Assembly: GCA_032622095.1 (NCBI GenBank)
Contig: CP136065.1
Coordinates: 18,464,134-18,528,133 of the forward strand
Origin: Siphonodentalium dalli
Taxonomy: Eukaryota > Mollusca > Scaphopoda > Gadilida > Siphonodentaliidae
Reading direction: 5' to 3'
Length of the DNA stretch: 64,000 bases
This document shows, piece by piece, positions 35,450-47,085 of the stretch (positions within the stretch are counted from its first letter, which is position 1; every line of letters begins with the position of its first letter). A program made the position numbers and the translations under genes. The notes beneath the pieces are model-generated. The model ran no database searches. It was not told the DNA's origin and saw nothing but the letters and a program-made list of their open reading frames with translations.

Positions 35450-35949
35450 AATCCGTCCTGAGCCTAATCCAAAACCGTCTCACTCGCCGTCATTAACACG
35501 AGGGCAGCTACAACCGAAGTCGCGACCGCACAACTCACTCGTGTTAACGCTCTGACAGAGAGGAACTAATGCAGCCGAAGCAATCACGCCTGGTTCGCTC
35601 CACCCTCTGCCAGAGAATTGGGGAAAGATTGTTTCGAGAAGCATTATGTATGTCAAAGATCAATATACAATATAGCTTTGTTTAAATAATAAATATGAAT
35701 ACGAATCGCCGTTACAAACAACAGTTTACAATTTCGCTGAGTGAAAATGACAATCGCTCATCTTACAACTACTAATTTGAAACGCATTCATTCGACACGC
35801 TGAAACAACACATCTCGGAGGCAAACCGTTCTTAAATTAATACAGACTATAGGTGCGACCCCGACTTCTTTGCAGGCAATATTTCTGCAGGCTCGTCGGC
35901 AAAGTGAGAATAAGCCGTTTAAGATGTCTATAATGTTTACCCATTAGCG
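35450..35949. other. no recognisable gene; short stem
   Basis: A 10-bp stem (TTAACACGAG / CTCGTGTTAA, about 35495 and 35528) is the only structure seen. Confidence 0.35.
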
Positions 35950-36870
35950 CCAGCGCATACAAATCAAAAATCATAAACATCTATGCGATAAATCCCAAGG
36001 TATAATCGCAAAGTATAATCACAAAGGTTTGCATGTTATCGCAAAGATGTTTGATTTATTGCAAAGTTGTTTTGGGATTTATTGCAAAGGTTTTCACCCC
36101 TTATCACCACATGCATGCTGGTTGTGAAAGACCGATCGGTCTATGTTATCCCGACCGTGCTATTATAGATCGATTGGTGGTTCACCCACGCTTGTTTTAT
36201 TTTGTTTATTCGGGTCAAGCACATTAGTGCCAACGCATAAAAATATATCTGCAATAAATCACAAACCATTGCGATAAATCTCAAACATCTTTGGGATAAA
36301 TCGCAAAGAATAATCACTAAGTAGTTTGAGAGTTATCGTAAAGATGTTTGAGATTTATCGCAAAGGTTTTCTCCCCTTATCCCACATGCATTCTGGCTGC
36401 AAAAGACCGACCGGTCTATTTTAGCCAGACCGTGCTATTATAGATCGATTGGTGGTTCACCCGGACCTGTTTAATATGTCTGATGTATTATGTCTATACA
36501 GTTCAAGCCTATTAGTGTCAACATATACATATATATCTGCAAAAATCACAAACCTGTGCGATATATCTCAAACATCTTTGCGACAAATCGCAAAGAATAA
36601 TCACCAAGTAGTTTGAGAGTTATCATACAGATGTTTGAGATTTATCGCAAAGGTTTGCAAGTTATCGAAAATGTTTTTGTGATTTTTCGCAAAGTTGTTT
36701 TGTTATTTATCGCATGCATGCTGGCTGTGAAAGACCGATCATTCCAATTTAACCCGACCGTGCTATTATATATATATCTGGGAAAATCACAAACCATTGC
36801 GATTAATCGCAAACCTTTGTAATAAATCGAAATCCTTTGCACTAAATCGCATAAATTTATCATAAAGAAG
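35950..36870. repeat. degenerate 270-330-bp tandem repeat, 3 copies, rich in GCGATAAATC motifs
   Basis: Each copy has GCGATAAATC(A/C/G)CAAA blocks, then the opposite-sense GATTTATCGCAAAGGTTT, then CATGCATGCTGG..AAAGACCGATCGG..CCGTGCTATTATA (near 36112, 36383 and 36712). Direct and inverted versions of the same decamer give many possible hairpins. A scrap of the same unit is at about 32670. Confidence 0.8.
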
Positions 36871-37295
36871 TTTTTTTATTTTGTATTAGACCTGTTTAAT
36901 ATGTTTGATTTATGCTTATTTTAATATTATTACACACATATTAAGAAATTTGGCCGATTACTTTAGACATTCAGACACATTTTACTCCACGTTAAGGGAA
37001 CAGGTCGGGGAGATCCTGAAATTCAGGTATTAAATCTTGAATTAAGTACAAAAACACGATCATGGTTCTATACTAATAAAAGTAATATAATTTGGATTAT
37101 TCATTTTGCACTATGCATGGGGTTTCCATGTAACTGATACCATGATCTCGTCGAACCTCGATCGGAGTTTTTTACAAAATTCGATTTTTAAACGCCATGG
37201 CATCATTTGTAATCTAACATGGCACATTGTTAAATTTGCCTTCAGACATTTTTTCGCAATTTCGAGTCCTTGGTATATGGGCATGTTCTCCACAT

Positions 37296-37540
37296 AGTAC
37301 CTATATATTTGGTACTCTGGCGTACCAAATTGTTGGTACTGAAGTACCAAATATTGTTGGTACTCTGGAGTACCACCAAATTGTTGGTACTCTGATGTAC
37401 CAGATATTGTTGGTACCTAAATATTTGGTACACCATAATACCAAAGCAGGTACTCTTGATATGTGGTACTCCAGACTACCAACAATTTGGCTCTCCCCAC
37501 GGGACAAGTTCAGTACATACGTAGGTACTCTGGTGTACCT
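37296..37540. repeat. GGTACT/AGTACC palindromic short-repeat cluster
   Basis: GGTACTCTGG, AGTACCA, GGTACTGAAGTACC and GGTACTCTGGAGTACC recur, separated by AAATTGTTGGTA or AAATATTGTTGGTA. The core is self-complementary (GGTAC/GTACC), so the whole 245-bp tract can fold in many registers. Confidence 0.88.
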
Positions 37541-37707
37541 ATTGTTTTAAGAGTGTACACGTAAAACTTACGCTATATTTAAATAAACAGCATGTGTTAA
37601 TATAACTCATGATTCGCTTATTATGGCCAATTTATGGGGCTGGTATATTATAACAAGGAAGGTAAGACAGCAGTATCCTTTATTTTTCCACTTAAAATAA
37701 TGTTTTC

Positions 37708-37953
37708 GAATGTGTATACAGATAGTGATTTTTTTCTTAGTTCGTTCAGATTAACCAGAGGTCGCGAAAATTATAATTTGGGAAAAATAACAGTATTTGC
37801 TATTTATATAGTTGGTTTGGCCCACCAATATTATATCAAATCAGCAAGAACACCAACATAATAGCATTCTAGCAAAACGACTTAACCAGGGTTGCATATA
37901 ACGCATATTGCGACAGATTGTAATTAACACCAGTGAAAAGAAGACCAGCACAG
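37708..37953 (+). repeat. dispersed repeat, copy 2 (first copy at 16242)
   Basis: It aligns with 16242-16485 with scattered substitutions and indels. It is followed by a poly-G run (38005-38022). Confidence 0.75.
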
Positions 37954-37965
37954 AATAATGGACGG

Positions 37966-38695
37966 ATGTGGAATACTCACAATTAAAATTTATGTAATCG
38001 CAGGTGGGGGGGGGGGGGGGGGGTCGGAATTTTTTTTCAGGCACGTATGGCATTTTTTCCCTTTCGATCATTTTTTGCACCCACCCACCCCCACCGCCAA
38101 ATTTTTTCCGTTTTCGGCAGTTTTTTCCGACCATTTTTTGACACCCACCCCCCTTTTAACACTAAAACAGAGATTTACGGGGGGAAATTCACTGTAAACA
38201 GCTGTATATGAATTTCTGTGCATACATTTATCATGGATGTTAACATGGACATGTAAATAGGAATGAGTCATTTTGAGGTCATTCGGCGAAAAAAAACATG
38301 GCTGCCAGCGGCCATCTTGGATTTAAAAATTTGCAACAAAATACAACACGATAACTGCCTGCAGTCAGTTTACCAGTTAGAATTACATTATTTCTCTCAT
38401 TCAAAGTGGTTTTGAAGCCCAACTCATTGCCAAAACACTAAAAAAACAAGCAGGAAATTTATTTTTTAGTTGCGGAAAAAATTGCTTGTTGGTGGCTTTG
38501 AGGCATATGTGCCGGAATTTTTTTTTCACCCCCCCCCCTGGTAATCGTGCGAATTCTAGACTCGTCCAGTTACAGAAATTAAAATATATCCTTAATCGTA
38601 GCTCACTAGAAACTCTTAACCTGTCACACATACGGCTCTTCCTAGAGAATCCATTCCCAGTTTGGTCTGTCGCCCCATGATACCTTCTTGATAAA
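37966..38695. other. low-complexity stretch with G, T and C runs
   Basis: A long G run (38005-38022), CATTTTTT/CACCCACCC runs and C runs (38528-38538) occur. No gene is seen. Confidence 0.5.
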
Positions 38696-39155
38696 TGTGA
38701 CCCGCCATATCAAATCCAGTCGTAAGTCGGATTTTTTTTTTACCCTGTGCCAAAGCATTCTCTTATATATGCGAGTCGACCATAGGTCGCCTCGCATATA
38801 TAAGAGAATGCATTGGCCTAACAATTTTTTATCATTTTTTAAAAATAAATGTTTCTTACAATTTTTAGGACATAAAATAAAAAACATCCATCACCCTGCA
38901 GGGAGCCCCACACATATATAGAAGTATATAGAAGAGTGTCGTCTGCTCATGTTTGTCTGGGGCTCTGTATGGGTGAAATTATAAAATTGTTAAAGAATGC
39001 AAGAACAAATTATTAAAATTGTAAAAAATTGTTAGGCCAATGCATTCTCTTATATATGCGAGGCGACCTATGGTCGACTTGCATATATAAGAGAATGCAT
39101 TGGCACAGGGTAAAAAAATCCCGACTTACGACTGGATTTGATATGGCGGGTCACA
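38696..39155 (+). mobile_element. hairpin MITE family A, complete (460 bp)
   Basis: The termini TGTGACCCGCCATATCAAAT and its exact complement lie at 38696 and 39155. Each terminal region (about 120 bp) also contains a 69-nt hairpin (38749-38817 on the left, a reversed copy on the right). The TIRs are therefore themselves palindromic. The interior holds CACCCTGCAGGGAGCCCCAC and TCTGGGGCTCTGTATGGGTG. There is no coding sequence. Flanking bases (AAA / AAT) do not give a clear target duplication. Confidence 0.93.
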
Positions 39156-39583
39156 AATTAGACGATGTCCAGTACGACGCAACGTGGATAGTCAACGGTT
39201 GTGCACCAGTCCATGGGCTGGTAGCACCCCTCGTGCACCCTAACAACTTAACTTCTTTGCTATTGTCATGTACCCTAATGTGTATTGTTCAGGAGAAATG
39301 ATGTTAACAGCAAATGTTTGGGTCATAGTATACCTAATGGGTCAACGTTTAGCCGTACTAAGTTTCTATTTTGTTTCCGATTATGATAGGTGGGGGAAAC
39401 GGTATTCCATATAAGTGTTGACGCTGTGATCGGATTTTCACATTTAAACATGATGCTGTCAAACTTGTCAACGATGATGTCACTAGAGTTCAAAAGGTCA
39501 CGCAAAGGCAATGAAAATGCCAAATATAATAGTCTGGGAGCTGATAGGTAACTAACCATGCCCCCACAACAGGACTTAACTTT

Positions 39584-39967
39584 ACCCCACTCGTTAACCC
39601 TTTACACAACAGAACGCCCAGAAACGCCCTAACAGCCTAAATTATCTTCGGTCTGTCTCAATAAAACCATGGAAATATGGGTATCATTGGAACCGGCTCA
39701 TTGAGCACATTGTGATAGTTACAGTTATGCCCTGTGCCAATGCATTCTCTTATATATGCGAGTCGACCATAGGTCGCCTCGCATATATAAGAGAATGCAT
39801 TGGCCTAAAAAAAACTTTTTTTTAACACTTTTTACCATTTTTTCTTTAATATGTGTTAAGCCAATGCATTCTCTTATATATGCGAGGCGACCTATGGTCG
39901 ACTCGCATATATAAGAGAATGCATTGGCACAGGGCCGTTCTGTTGGGTAAAGGGTTAAACCCCACTC
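39584..39967 (+). mobile_element. hairpin MITE family B, complete, with 9-bp flanking repeat
   Basis: The element spans 39593-39958. Its ends are GTTAACCCTTTACACAACAG and CTGTTGGGTAAAGGGTTAA. It is flanked by the direct repeat ACCCCACTC (39584-39592 and 39959-39967), an apparent target duplication of 8-9 bp. It has two 69-nt hairpins in inverted orientation, identical in type to those of family A. The terminal sequences and the left third (CAGCCTAAATTATCTTCGGT) are unrelated to family A. Confidence 0.92.
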
Positions 39968-40329
39968 TTAAACAAACAACAAAGTGGCCGCGTAGACACG
40001 TCGAGACAAGATGACGTTCAACATGGCCGACGTTTTATGACGGGTCAGTTTGATGCAAATTATAGAGATAAACTCTTGACAAATGTATACAAATGTATAT
40101 ATTATTGTGAATCTAAAACATAATTCTATCTTTTTATGACAAAATTGAAACTCCCTAGCTAAGATCGCCACCAAAGTGGCCACCGGAAGTGGAAAATGTG
40201 ACTGCATTTTGTTGCATAATAACTGATCACTGGAGAACTGAAACATGCCATTCTATGGGTCCCGACCCCTTCAACAATTTGATTTTACAGAACGCGATAT
40301 AACATTTCGCAAAAATTCACCATTAGGAT

Positions 40330-40505
40330 TCTACATAATGTGGTTGTATGGGTATGGATAATGTGTATATAGGTGTACATGGAATGACTGTATGGTCATG
40401 ACTAAAGTATATATACATACCTGGAGTGTAGCTGGATGTTATTTGTCGGGTGTGTGGATATATAGGGAGTACCCGTGTGGTAATGGTGGGATGTATATAT
40501 GTTGT
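40330..40505 (-). repeat. inverted patch of the 25.1-26.1 kb repeat family
   Basis: GTATGGTCATG, TGGAGTGTAGCTGGATG and GGTGTACATGG are complements of phrases in the degenerate repeat at 25118-26125. Confidence 0.6.
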
Positions 40506-40889
40506 TGATGTATTGCCAGTGGTGCATAATTCCAAAGAAATGGCACAGCTACCGACATTTCCCGATCGCCCGATTGGGGTCAAATCAGACCGTGCATGGA
40601 ACATTGATGAATATTTCTTAAAATTAAAAGTCACATGGCGATTTGCGCTCAACAATACACGTAACAAGCATGTCATATGCCCCCGACGTGTAGATAGTGT
40701 AGATAGTGTAGATAGTGGGCTCTACTAAATATTTGTATGGATGGAGAAGTTTTTTATTTTCATTTTTTTATTTTCTAAACCCAAGAAGTGTGTATCGTTT
40801 CCCCTTAAACTGGGCTATAAATACACCAAAGTACTACCAAATCCAATGATCCATGCCCATTTTACAAACTGAAAGGTTCATACGGATGC

Positions 40890-42000
40890 AAAATTAAGAA
40901 ATTTCCAAGTCAAACAAGGGCCGTAAATGTGGTAAAAATGAATAGACGAAACTGTAGTAAGTAGGTATCCGCTCACTGAGCTGTGCTATCGCCACGCCAA
41001 ATGACAACGAATCCGATAATTAACATCTGAGTTAAAATTTGTTATATTCGGGCGGACACAAAATTCACAAATTTCCAAGTCAAACAAGGGTAGTAACTCT
41101 GCATGGTAAAACTAAATGGACGAAACCCGTAGTATGTGAGAAGTTCTCACCGTGACAAAGGAAAGGGCAACGAAATCCAATAACTAACACCCGAGTTACA
41201 GACGAACGGGTGATCATTTCTAAATCAAACACGGGTCATTACTCTGACAAAATAAAATTTTAATGAATGGACGAAACCATAGTATGCGGGTATCCCCATC
41301 CTGTGTTATCACCATGCCAACGGACAACGCAATCCGATAATTGATACCAGTGATATATATACAAGCCGATATGTTCGGACGCACATTCACAATTATTATA
41401 CCTCATATTAAAAGCCTATGTTAATTTCCAATAGGGTGTGATTTACAATTTGCAATGATTCCCGCCCATGAATCATTGCCGGTCACCATTTTTTGCAATG
41501 TTTATCGCTCCGACCGAAAGAGCCCGAACATGTTCACGGAAGCACCCGAACGAAATTTTATGACGTATTTTGACCGTGACATTCAAACCGGACACCCCAA
41601 ATCGTCGCGATTCAGACGACTTCCGAATTCTTCAAAGTAAACATCATGGATGCCGGTTAAATTTTCAGAACTGCTGACATGGTTATTCGGTATAATAAAA
41701 ACAATGGTGACCTGGCTCGAGAGCAACATTGCGGATAGTCTCCCATTGGAACCAATGTCTCCATCGGCTCCGCCTCGAGAGACATTGGTTCCTCTGGGAG
41801 ACAATCCGCAATGTTGCCCTCGAGCCAGGTCACCATTTTTATAATGTCCTAGTCAAATAAGGGCCGTAACTCTGGTAAAAATTAATGGACGAAATCCGTA
41901 GTATGTGGGTATCCCCCCCCCCCCCCAACCTGTGCTATCACCGTACAACGGACAACGAAATCGGATAATTAACACCGAATTACAAGGTGATATGTTCGGA
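40890..42000. repeat. degenerate 140-180-bp tandem repeat, 4 copies, split by a palindrome
   Basis: Units carry CAAACAAGGGCCGTAA, AATGGACGAAAC, CGTAGTATGTGGGTATCC, TGTGCTATCACC and CGATAATTAACACC (starts near 40905, 41082, 41220 and 41850). Non-repeat DNA and the palindrome 41692-41845 lie between the third and fourth copies. A poly-C run is at 41914-41927. Confidence 0.8.
41692..41845. repeat. long palindrome (about 67-bp arms)
   Basis: Left arm 41692-41760 pairs with 41780-41845. It contains GGTGACCTGGCTCGAG, CAACATTGCGGAT and GGAACCAATGTCT with their complements. The loop is 19 bases. It has the same architecture as the palindromes at 16024, 17162 and 32315. Confidence 0.92.
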
Positions 42001-42224
42001 AGGACGGCTAGACAGACACACTGACGGATCCCTCGGACATATGCCCTGAAGGTCGGAGGCATAATAACATTCGCGTTTGAATGTTTCCTGGTATTACAAG
42101 AGATGGACTGTCGTCCGGTGCATACCCCCTTGTGGCATACCGCCTAGTGTGGGCATATCTATAACTTATGACTGCTATACTCAGACAGATGGACCCAAAA
42201 ATCAGCATTTTCATATAAACAAAG

Positions 42225-42600
42225 ATGAATAACTATAGAACGAAAAACCAAAACAAAATAGTTGAATGCGCCATTAAATGTCTTCATAGTGGTGAACATC
42301 CATACCAAATTTCATTGAGATCCCAGTACAACTGTTGAAGTTACAACATGATTAGACACCAGACAGACCAAAAGGCAAACATTTCAAGATAAACAAAGAT
42401 GTATGACTCTAGAATGGAAAATCCGATCAAAACGATGGAACCCTCTATTTAAAGCCCTCATAGTAGTGAGCATCCGTACCAAATTTCATTGAGAACCGAG
42501 CACTACTATTCAAGTTATGACATGAACATTCATCGGACGGACTTACGGACGGACGGATGGGTGCAAAACAGTATACCCCCCTTTGTTTTTTAAAAAGGGG
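42225..42600. repeat. tandem duplicate of about 175 bp, ending in ACGG repeats
   Basis: Two copies share AACAAAGATG, CATCC(A/G)TACCAAATTTCATTGAGA and AAGTTA..ACATGA. The second copy is followed by CGGACGGACTTACGGACGGACGG and CCCCCTTTGTTTTTTAAAAAGGGGG, a small palindrome. Confidence 0.75.
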
Positions 42601-42734
42601 GTATAAATATAGGTCGATAATTACATGAACTCCCTTTCTACAGCCATATATGTCCCAGAATGACGCATTGAAGTCATACAAAATACAACGTTGAACAAGG
42701 TGTTTGGGTCCCAAAGTTTCCAAACAAACAGCCA

Positions 42735-42895
42735 TGTGTGTCCGACATGAAACGGGAAAGAGCGTTCCGTGTTAGTCTATTCCTGATATGATAGAAATAA
42801 AGAGCGTTTGTTTCACATCTATGTAAACACATTGAAACGGTTGGAAAGTGATGTGACCGTAGCAAGTATATATCAGAGCATATGAAGCATATACA
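42735..42895 (+). repeat. dispersed repeat (pair with 44915-45060)
   Basis: It shares AAGAGCGTTCCGTGT, TATTCCTGATATG, TAGAAATAAAGAG, GTTTGTTTCA and CAGAGCATATG, in order, with 44915-45060. Confidence 0.7.
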
Positions 42896-43071
42896 TATAG
42901 CTCGTGTATTTTGCAACTTTATACCTCCTTGGAAGTTCGAATTAGCGGTGTCTGTTTAAAGAAGTATGCAGGCTACCATAACTTCATAACATGCAATAAA
43001 TGGATCATACACATAACAGTCGTGTCCCCCAAGATTCCACACACCGACCGATACATTGTTAATATATGTAA

Positions 43072-43400
43072 CTAGCAGGTGACCCGACTTCGTCCGGGCT
43101 TTGACCTTGAATTGACCATTTTGAAGTGACCATTTTAAATGTCAAGGTCTGGTTGGGATCACGATTTGACCCGTCGAAAACAGTCCCCGGTAAAAACAAG
43201 TACATTTGAATTGACACCGAAGTGATTTCGAGTGACAAAAATGACGGATGTCGGAAATAATAACATATCTCGAACCCGGTGGTCGTAGAATTCGATTTTT
43301 CATGGGAAAATGGACAGACTCCACGCTTTAATTGTATTGCGCAATTATCGAAGAGACATAAACGCATTTATTAACAATTTTGCCAGCCTTGGGTAGATTC
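43072..43400 (-). mobile_element. Helitron-like terminus in reverse
   Basis: On the minus strand the sequence reads AGCCCGGACGAAGTCGGGTC, then ACCTG, CTAG and T. The hairpin and CTAG-T layout matches 34073-34102. How far it extends beyond the end region is unknown; 43100-43400 is a guess. Confidence 0.4.
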
Positions 43401-43804
43401 GTAGAAGCGAGTTCTATGCAATGGAAATGCATGCATATTCCTATGTAACGGTTTAACAGTGTCTAAACGCTCTTTATCAACGACACTGCGGATACGAACG
43501 CTCTTTAACTATCACGCGATTAACCCCCACAATTCCAAGACGGCGGCAGTGGGAATGGAGAATGAGTGCCCGGAGCTTCTCAAAAGCAATGCGACGACAC
43601 TTCATGTTTTTTTTACCCATAGATAGGAAGTTTGGGCTAAATCCGTCAGGCAGTTTTCCCGGCCATAGAGTCCCAAAATATATATTAGATTATTCTGAAC
43701 ATGATACAACTGCATATGCAATAGTTAATAATTCCTTAATAAATCGTTATTTGAAATACTCAAATATACTAAACCAGACTGGACGCATGCGCACGGACGT
43801 TTAA

Positions 43805-44080
43805 ATTGTTAAATTAACCGTTTCTTTACTACTATTCACTGAAGAGTAGTTTCGTTACGAAATGTTCAGTTAATAAGTTCAATAAACGCGGTCATAGGTC
43901 ATTTGTCGAACCTATTTTATCTGAACACTTCCCAACAATGAAATGGAATCATTTTTGAACTTGAACTATTTGTTCTTCTGTGTCTCCCGTGTTTATTTCC
44001 TGAACTTTCCTCCAGATGAATATTATACCATGCCAGTGTTTACTTTTACAACTGATGGAGAATCTATTTTCTTAAAGAAA
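43805..44080 (+). repeat. dispersed repeat with short conserved ORF, copy 2
   Basis: It is the partner of 18605-18880. The AATAAGTTCAATAAACGCGG block is followed by the conserved ORF start. Confidence 0.65.
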
Positions 44081-44185
44081 TGCGTAACCGTCAGTGAATG
44101 CGATGTTTTGGGCCATTACCAATTAATTTGGTTATCCATCGTCGGCAATGTGCGAACTCGTGGGTTTGTGCCTCGTCAGTTCTGA
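43943..44185 (+). CDS. 80-codon ORF, possible secreted peptide or exon, function unknown
   Basis: It begins MESFLNLNYLFFCVSR, a hydrophobic start that could be a signal peptide. It then has FPPDEYYTMPVFTFTTDG and a short cysteine-bearing stretch (KKCVTVSECDV), and stops at TGA. The first 43 codons are conserved as protein in the copy at 18746 (changes such as N to Y, M to I, V to L), which supports past coding. I do not recognise a domain. It may be one exon of a longer gene or lie in an unclassified mobile element. Confidence 0.3.
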   Translation: MESFLNLNYLFFCVSRVYFLNFPPDEYYTMPVFTFTTDGESIFLKKCVTVSECDVLGHYQLIWLSIVGNVRTRGFVPRQF

Positions 44186-44914
44186 ACCATTAAAACGTTA
44201 TTTCGACGGGGCTCTAAAAATTAGCCATAATTATTTGGTTCAAAGAATATCATCAGAGAAGAAGCAACCCACTACTATGAGTAACTACAATCTATTGATG
44301 TGAACAATATATAATATTTTATTCTCAACATATATACAATTGGCTTACATAATTAACACATTCTGTTTTGCATAATGTTACAGATAAATAATATGCCATT
44401 ATCAAACAATGTAAGATATACGTGCGTGCAATGATCTGAATTATTAATAAATATAAATAATTACATATTCGCCTTTTTTCTACAGTGTTTTGCCATTGGT
44501 TTCTAAAAATACAAATGTATTTATATATGATAAGTATACATTTGAGGCGGAAGTGAACGTTGGGAATTACGTCATGGCAACACGCGCCGCCGCAGAAACC
44601 GAGCAACGTCAATATGAAGTCCCCAACATTTAACGATATGTCCCTCAAAATGCATTTTCAATTTGGGATGCAGTTATAAGGAATAATCTCGGTATAATAA
44701 TATAATCCCACAGCCAAAAGGCTTCGATTCGCGACTTTGTAATTCGAAATGGTGCCTTTAAAGGCAGTTGGTGGTTTGAATTTCCAAATTATGCTGGTTT
44801 TTGTTACATCGCGGTCCGGTTCCAGCGAACAACATAGATCGATAAATACGCTATGCATTCTTATATAGTCTCTTTATGCCACAGCACGACTAATTCAAGT
44901 GATCTAATTCAGAT

Positions 44915-45060
44915 AGTTGTTCCGCATGGAACAATAAAGAGCGTTCCGTGTAAGCATATATTCCTGATATGGTAGAAATAAAGAGTGTTTGTTTCAACAA
45001 TTTTAACAAATGGAAATAACTGTGACATTGGCAAATAATATACAGAGCATATGTCTCAAG
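44915..45060 (+). repeat. dispersed repeat (pair with 42735-42895)
   Basis: See the partner entry; similarity is interrupted by small indels. Confidence 0.7.
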
Positions 45061-45074
45061 CCGATGTATCAATA

Positions 45075-46322
45075 TTTCTTGTTATTACATGATCCGACAC
45101 TTATTCAATTCGTTAAACCCATTCTATAATAATGATATACAACGGTCATTGTTTAACATGAAATAGTGTCAGGTGTAACCAAAATGTATTATTGTTGCCC
45201 AAACGTGACCTGTGAATTCCGACTTGTCACCTGTTTACATTACGTACGCTGCTTACGATAAATCGATGTTTGTGACTATTGTTGAATTAGTTTGTAAGCA
45301 ACAAAAATTAAATTTAAGCCATTATATAAATGCGTCAAAGGGTCTTATTTATCTGGGATTATTTATTTACGCGGGAAAACAATGCATAGTTACGTGAAAC
45401 GTCATCGCAGGCCTTATAGAAGCCGTTGTGGTTTTGGATCAATTAATAAATAGACTCTACAACTCGTCCCCAGTTTATATCAAAATTTACAAAAATGGTC
45501 GACTAAATTAGGTCTGGACCGAGCCTTTACTGGACGAGTTTTGTAAATTTCGCTATTAACTGGGAGACGAGTTTTAGATATGTTCTATATATATGTAAAT
45601 TATCCTGTCATCGATTCGGCGTCTGGGGAGCTATGACCACTTCGATAAATGTATTTCTGAATATTATAATATATGATCTGAAAGAATAAAACATTTCGGA
45701 GTTGCACGTGCACATAATAGACACATTTCGCATAATAAATTACTACTGATAAGAAATATGATTAGCTAATAGTAGTCTAAATGTCCAAAAACATTTTCTC
45801 ATAATTGTCGACAACCGAGTCAATTTGTAAAACAAAAAAAGAGAATAAAATCGTGCAGATCAAACGTGTTTTCACTCACAGTAGTTGTGGGTAGATATCA
45901 GCTGCATGCATTGTTGGGGTCTCCAAGTAATGTTGTCTACTCACAATGCCTTCGTCTGAGGATAAAATTAATGCTAAGACCAGGCTCGTACAAGTGTGAT
46001 ATGTAAATGTTAATAAATGTTGTTAAATGTCAGAGTTCATGATTTATTAGACAATAAACTTTAATTGAATTGAAAAGCCTGGTAAGGTGCTATGATTCTG
46101 TTCGTCGTGATTAGTTTGAACGTATGGTGTTATCAGGACATATCTTAGTGCTTTGGGTCGCAAGATTCTCCTTATTCACGGCAACGAATCGATTGTTTGC
46201 CGCTAAGAGATTGAAATTAAGGCCACATGGCGATTATAATTTAAGGACACAACTCAGAGTAAACTCCCGCATTGAGCCAGAGAAACGATATCTAACGTAT
46301 TACTACATGATATGTGTGTGAG
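45075..46322. other. downstream flank of nanos, no gene seen
   Basis: Apart from the foldback at 45461-45574, no motif or open frame of note is visible. Confidence 0.45.
45461..45574. repeat. foldback (about 35-bp arms)
   Basis: AACTCGTCCCCAGTTTATAT..AAATTTACAAAA pairs with TTTTGTAAATTT..TTAACTGGGAGACGAGTT around a 44-base loop. Confidence 0.8.
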
Positions 46323-46328
46323 TTTATT
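46323..46328 (-). terminator. candidate nanos poly(A) signal
   Basis: AATAAA on the minus strand lies 134 bases after the nanos stop codon. Confidence 0.4.
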
Positions 46329-46461
46329 GGAACCTGAACCGTATAATCGAACTATACGGATATCTCAAATAGACAGCTGAAAGAAAGAACACAAATTCCA
46401 GTGACGTAGTGCTATACTCCCAATTCTTATCAGTAGTTGTTCATTAAGCAAAAATGATCTA

Positions 46462-47085
46462 TTACTCACGTGAATAATATGGCGATTTCTTGTTGTCTGA
46501 CCTCTTTCGTCTGGCAACCGCAACTCTCATAGAGATTCCGTCATAGAGCGGGCAGCATTTGATAGTGTGACCATTGTCTCCCGTGGCGCCACATATCGGA
46601 CATTTGTATTTGCGCTGAATAGGACATGACGTCACTCCAGTGTTGCTCTTTAGAACATGACTGTTGTAGACGTGAGCTGGCTTCTTGCTATTTTTGCAGA
46701 ACACGCACACTTGTGTTTTATTTTTTCGAGAGTTATTTCTCTTGTAAAATGGGAGAACAAAACCCGGCCTTCCTTTCTGGGTTTTCCGTTGTTCGGAATT
46801 AGCATCCACGCCGTTAGAAAATATAATTGTGCTGGTCATATTATGCCCACGGAGTTGAGCTGTGTATGAATCGTAGTCATCAAAATCAACTTCTAGTCCA
46901 TTTTCTCGAAACTCGTCGTTGGCGTTTTCTCGAATAGAATCCAAGTAGAATGACGTCATCGGTATAATGCCGCGTTCCGTCGCCTCGTTATCGTAATCTC
47001 CAAGCTTGGAAAACTTAAATCCTGAATCAACAAAAACTCCTAACGTGTATCGTCCGAAAAGTATGTCTTCAGCGATTCGCTCCAT
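46462..47085 (-). CDS. nanos: Nanos, RNA-binding translational repressor (single exon)
   Basis: The protein has 207 residues in one uninterrupted frame. Residues 127-178 form the complete Nanos zinc-finger domain. Finger 1 is C127-x2-C130-x12-H143-x10-C154 and finger 2 is C162-x2-C165-x7-H173-x4-C178, with the family hallmark CPICGATGDNGHTIK. The N-terminal 120 residues are unlike known domains by eye; the tail is basic (RRKRSDNKK). Nanos proteins bind Pumilio-marked mRNAs and recruit deadenylase in germ cells and early embryos, keeping germline fate. The start at 47085 fits an ATGG context, with a TATA box about 122 bp upstream. No intron is needed; single-exon nanos genes occur in other animals. 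C177 beside C178 is slightly unusual. The intact frame suggests a working gene, though a retrocopy cannot be excluded from this window alone. Confidence 0.95.
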   Translation of the reverse strand: MERIAEDILFGRYTLGVFVDSGFKFSKLGDYDNEATERGIIPMTSFYLDSIRENANDEFRENGLEVDFDDYDSYTAQLRGHNMTSTIIFSNGVDANSEQRKTQKGRPGFVLPFYKRNNSRKNKTQVCVFCKNSKKPAHVYNSHVLKSNTGVTSCPIQRKYKCPICGATGDNGHTIKCCPLYDGISMRVAVARRKRSDNKKSPYYSRE

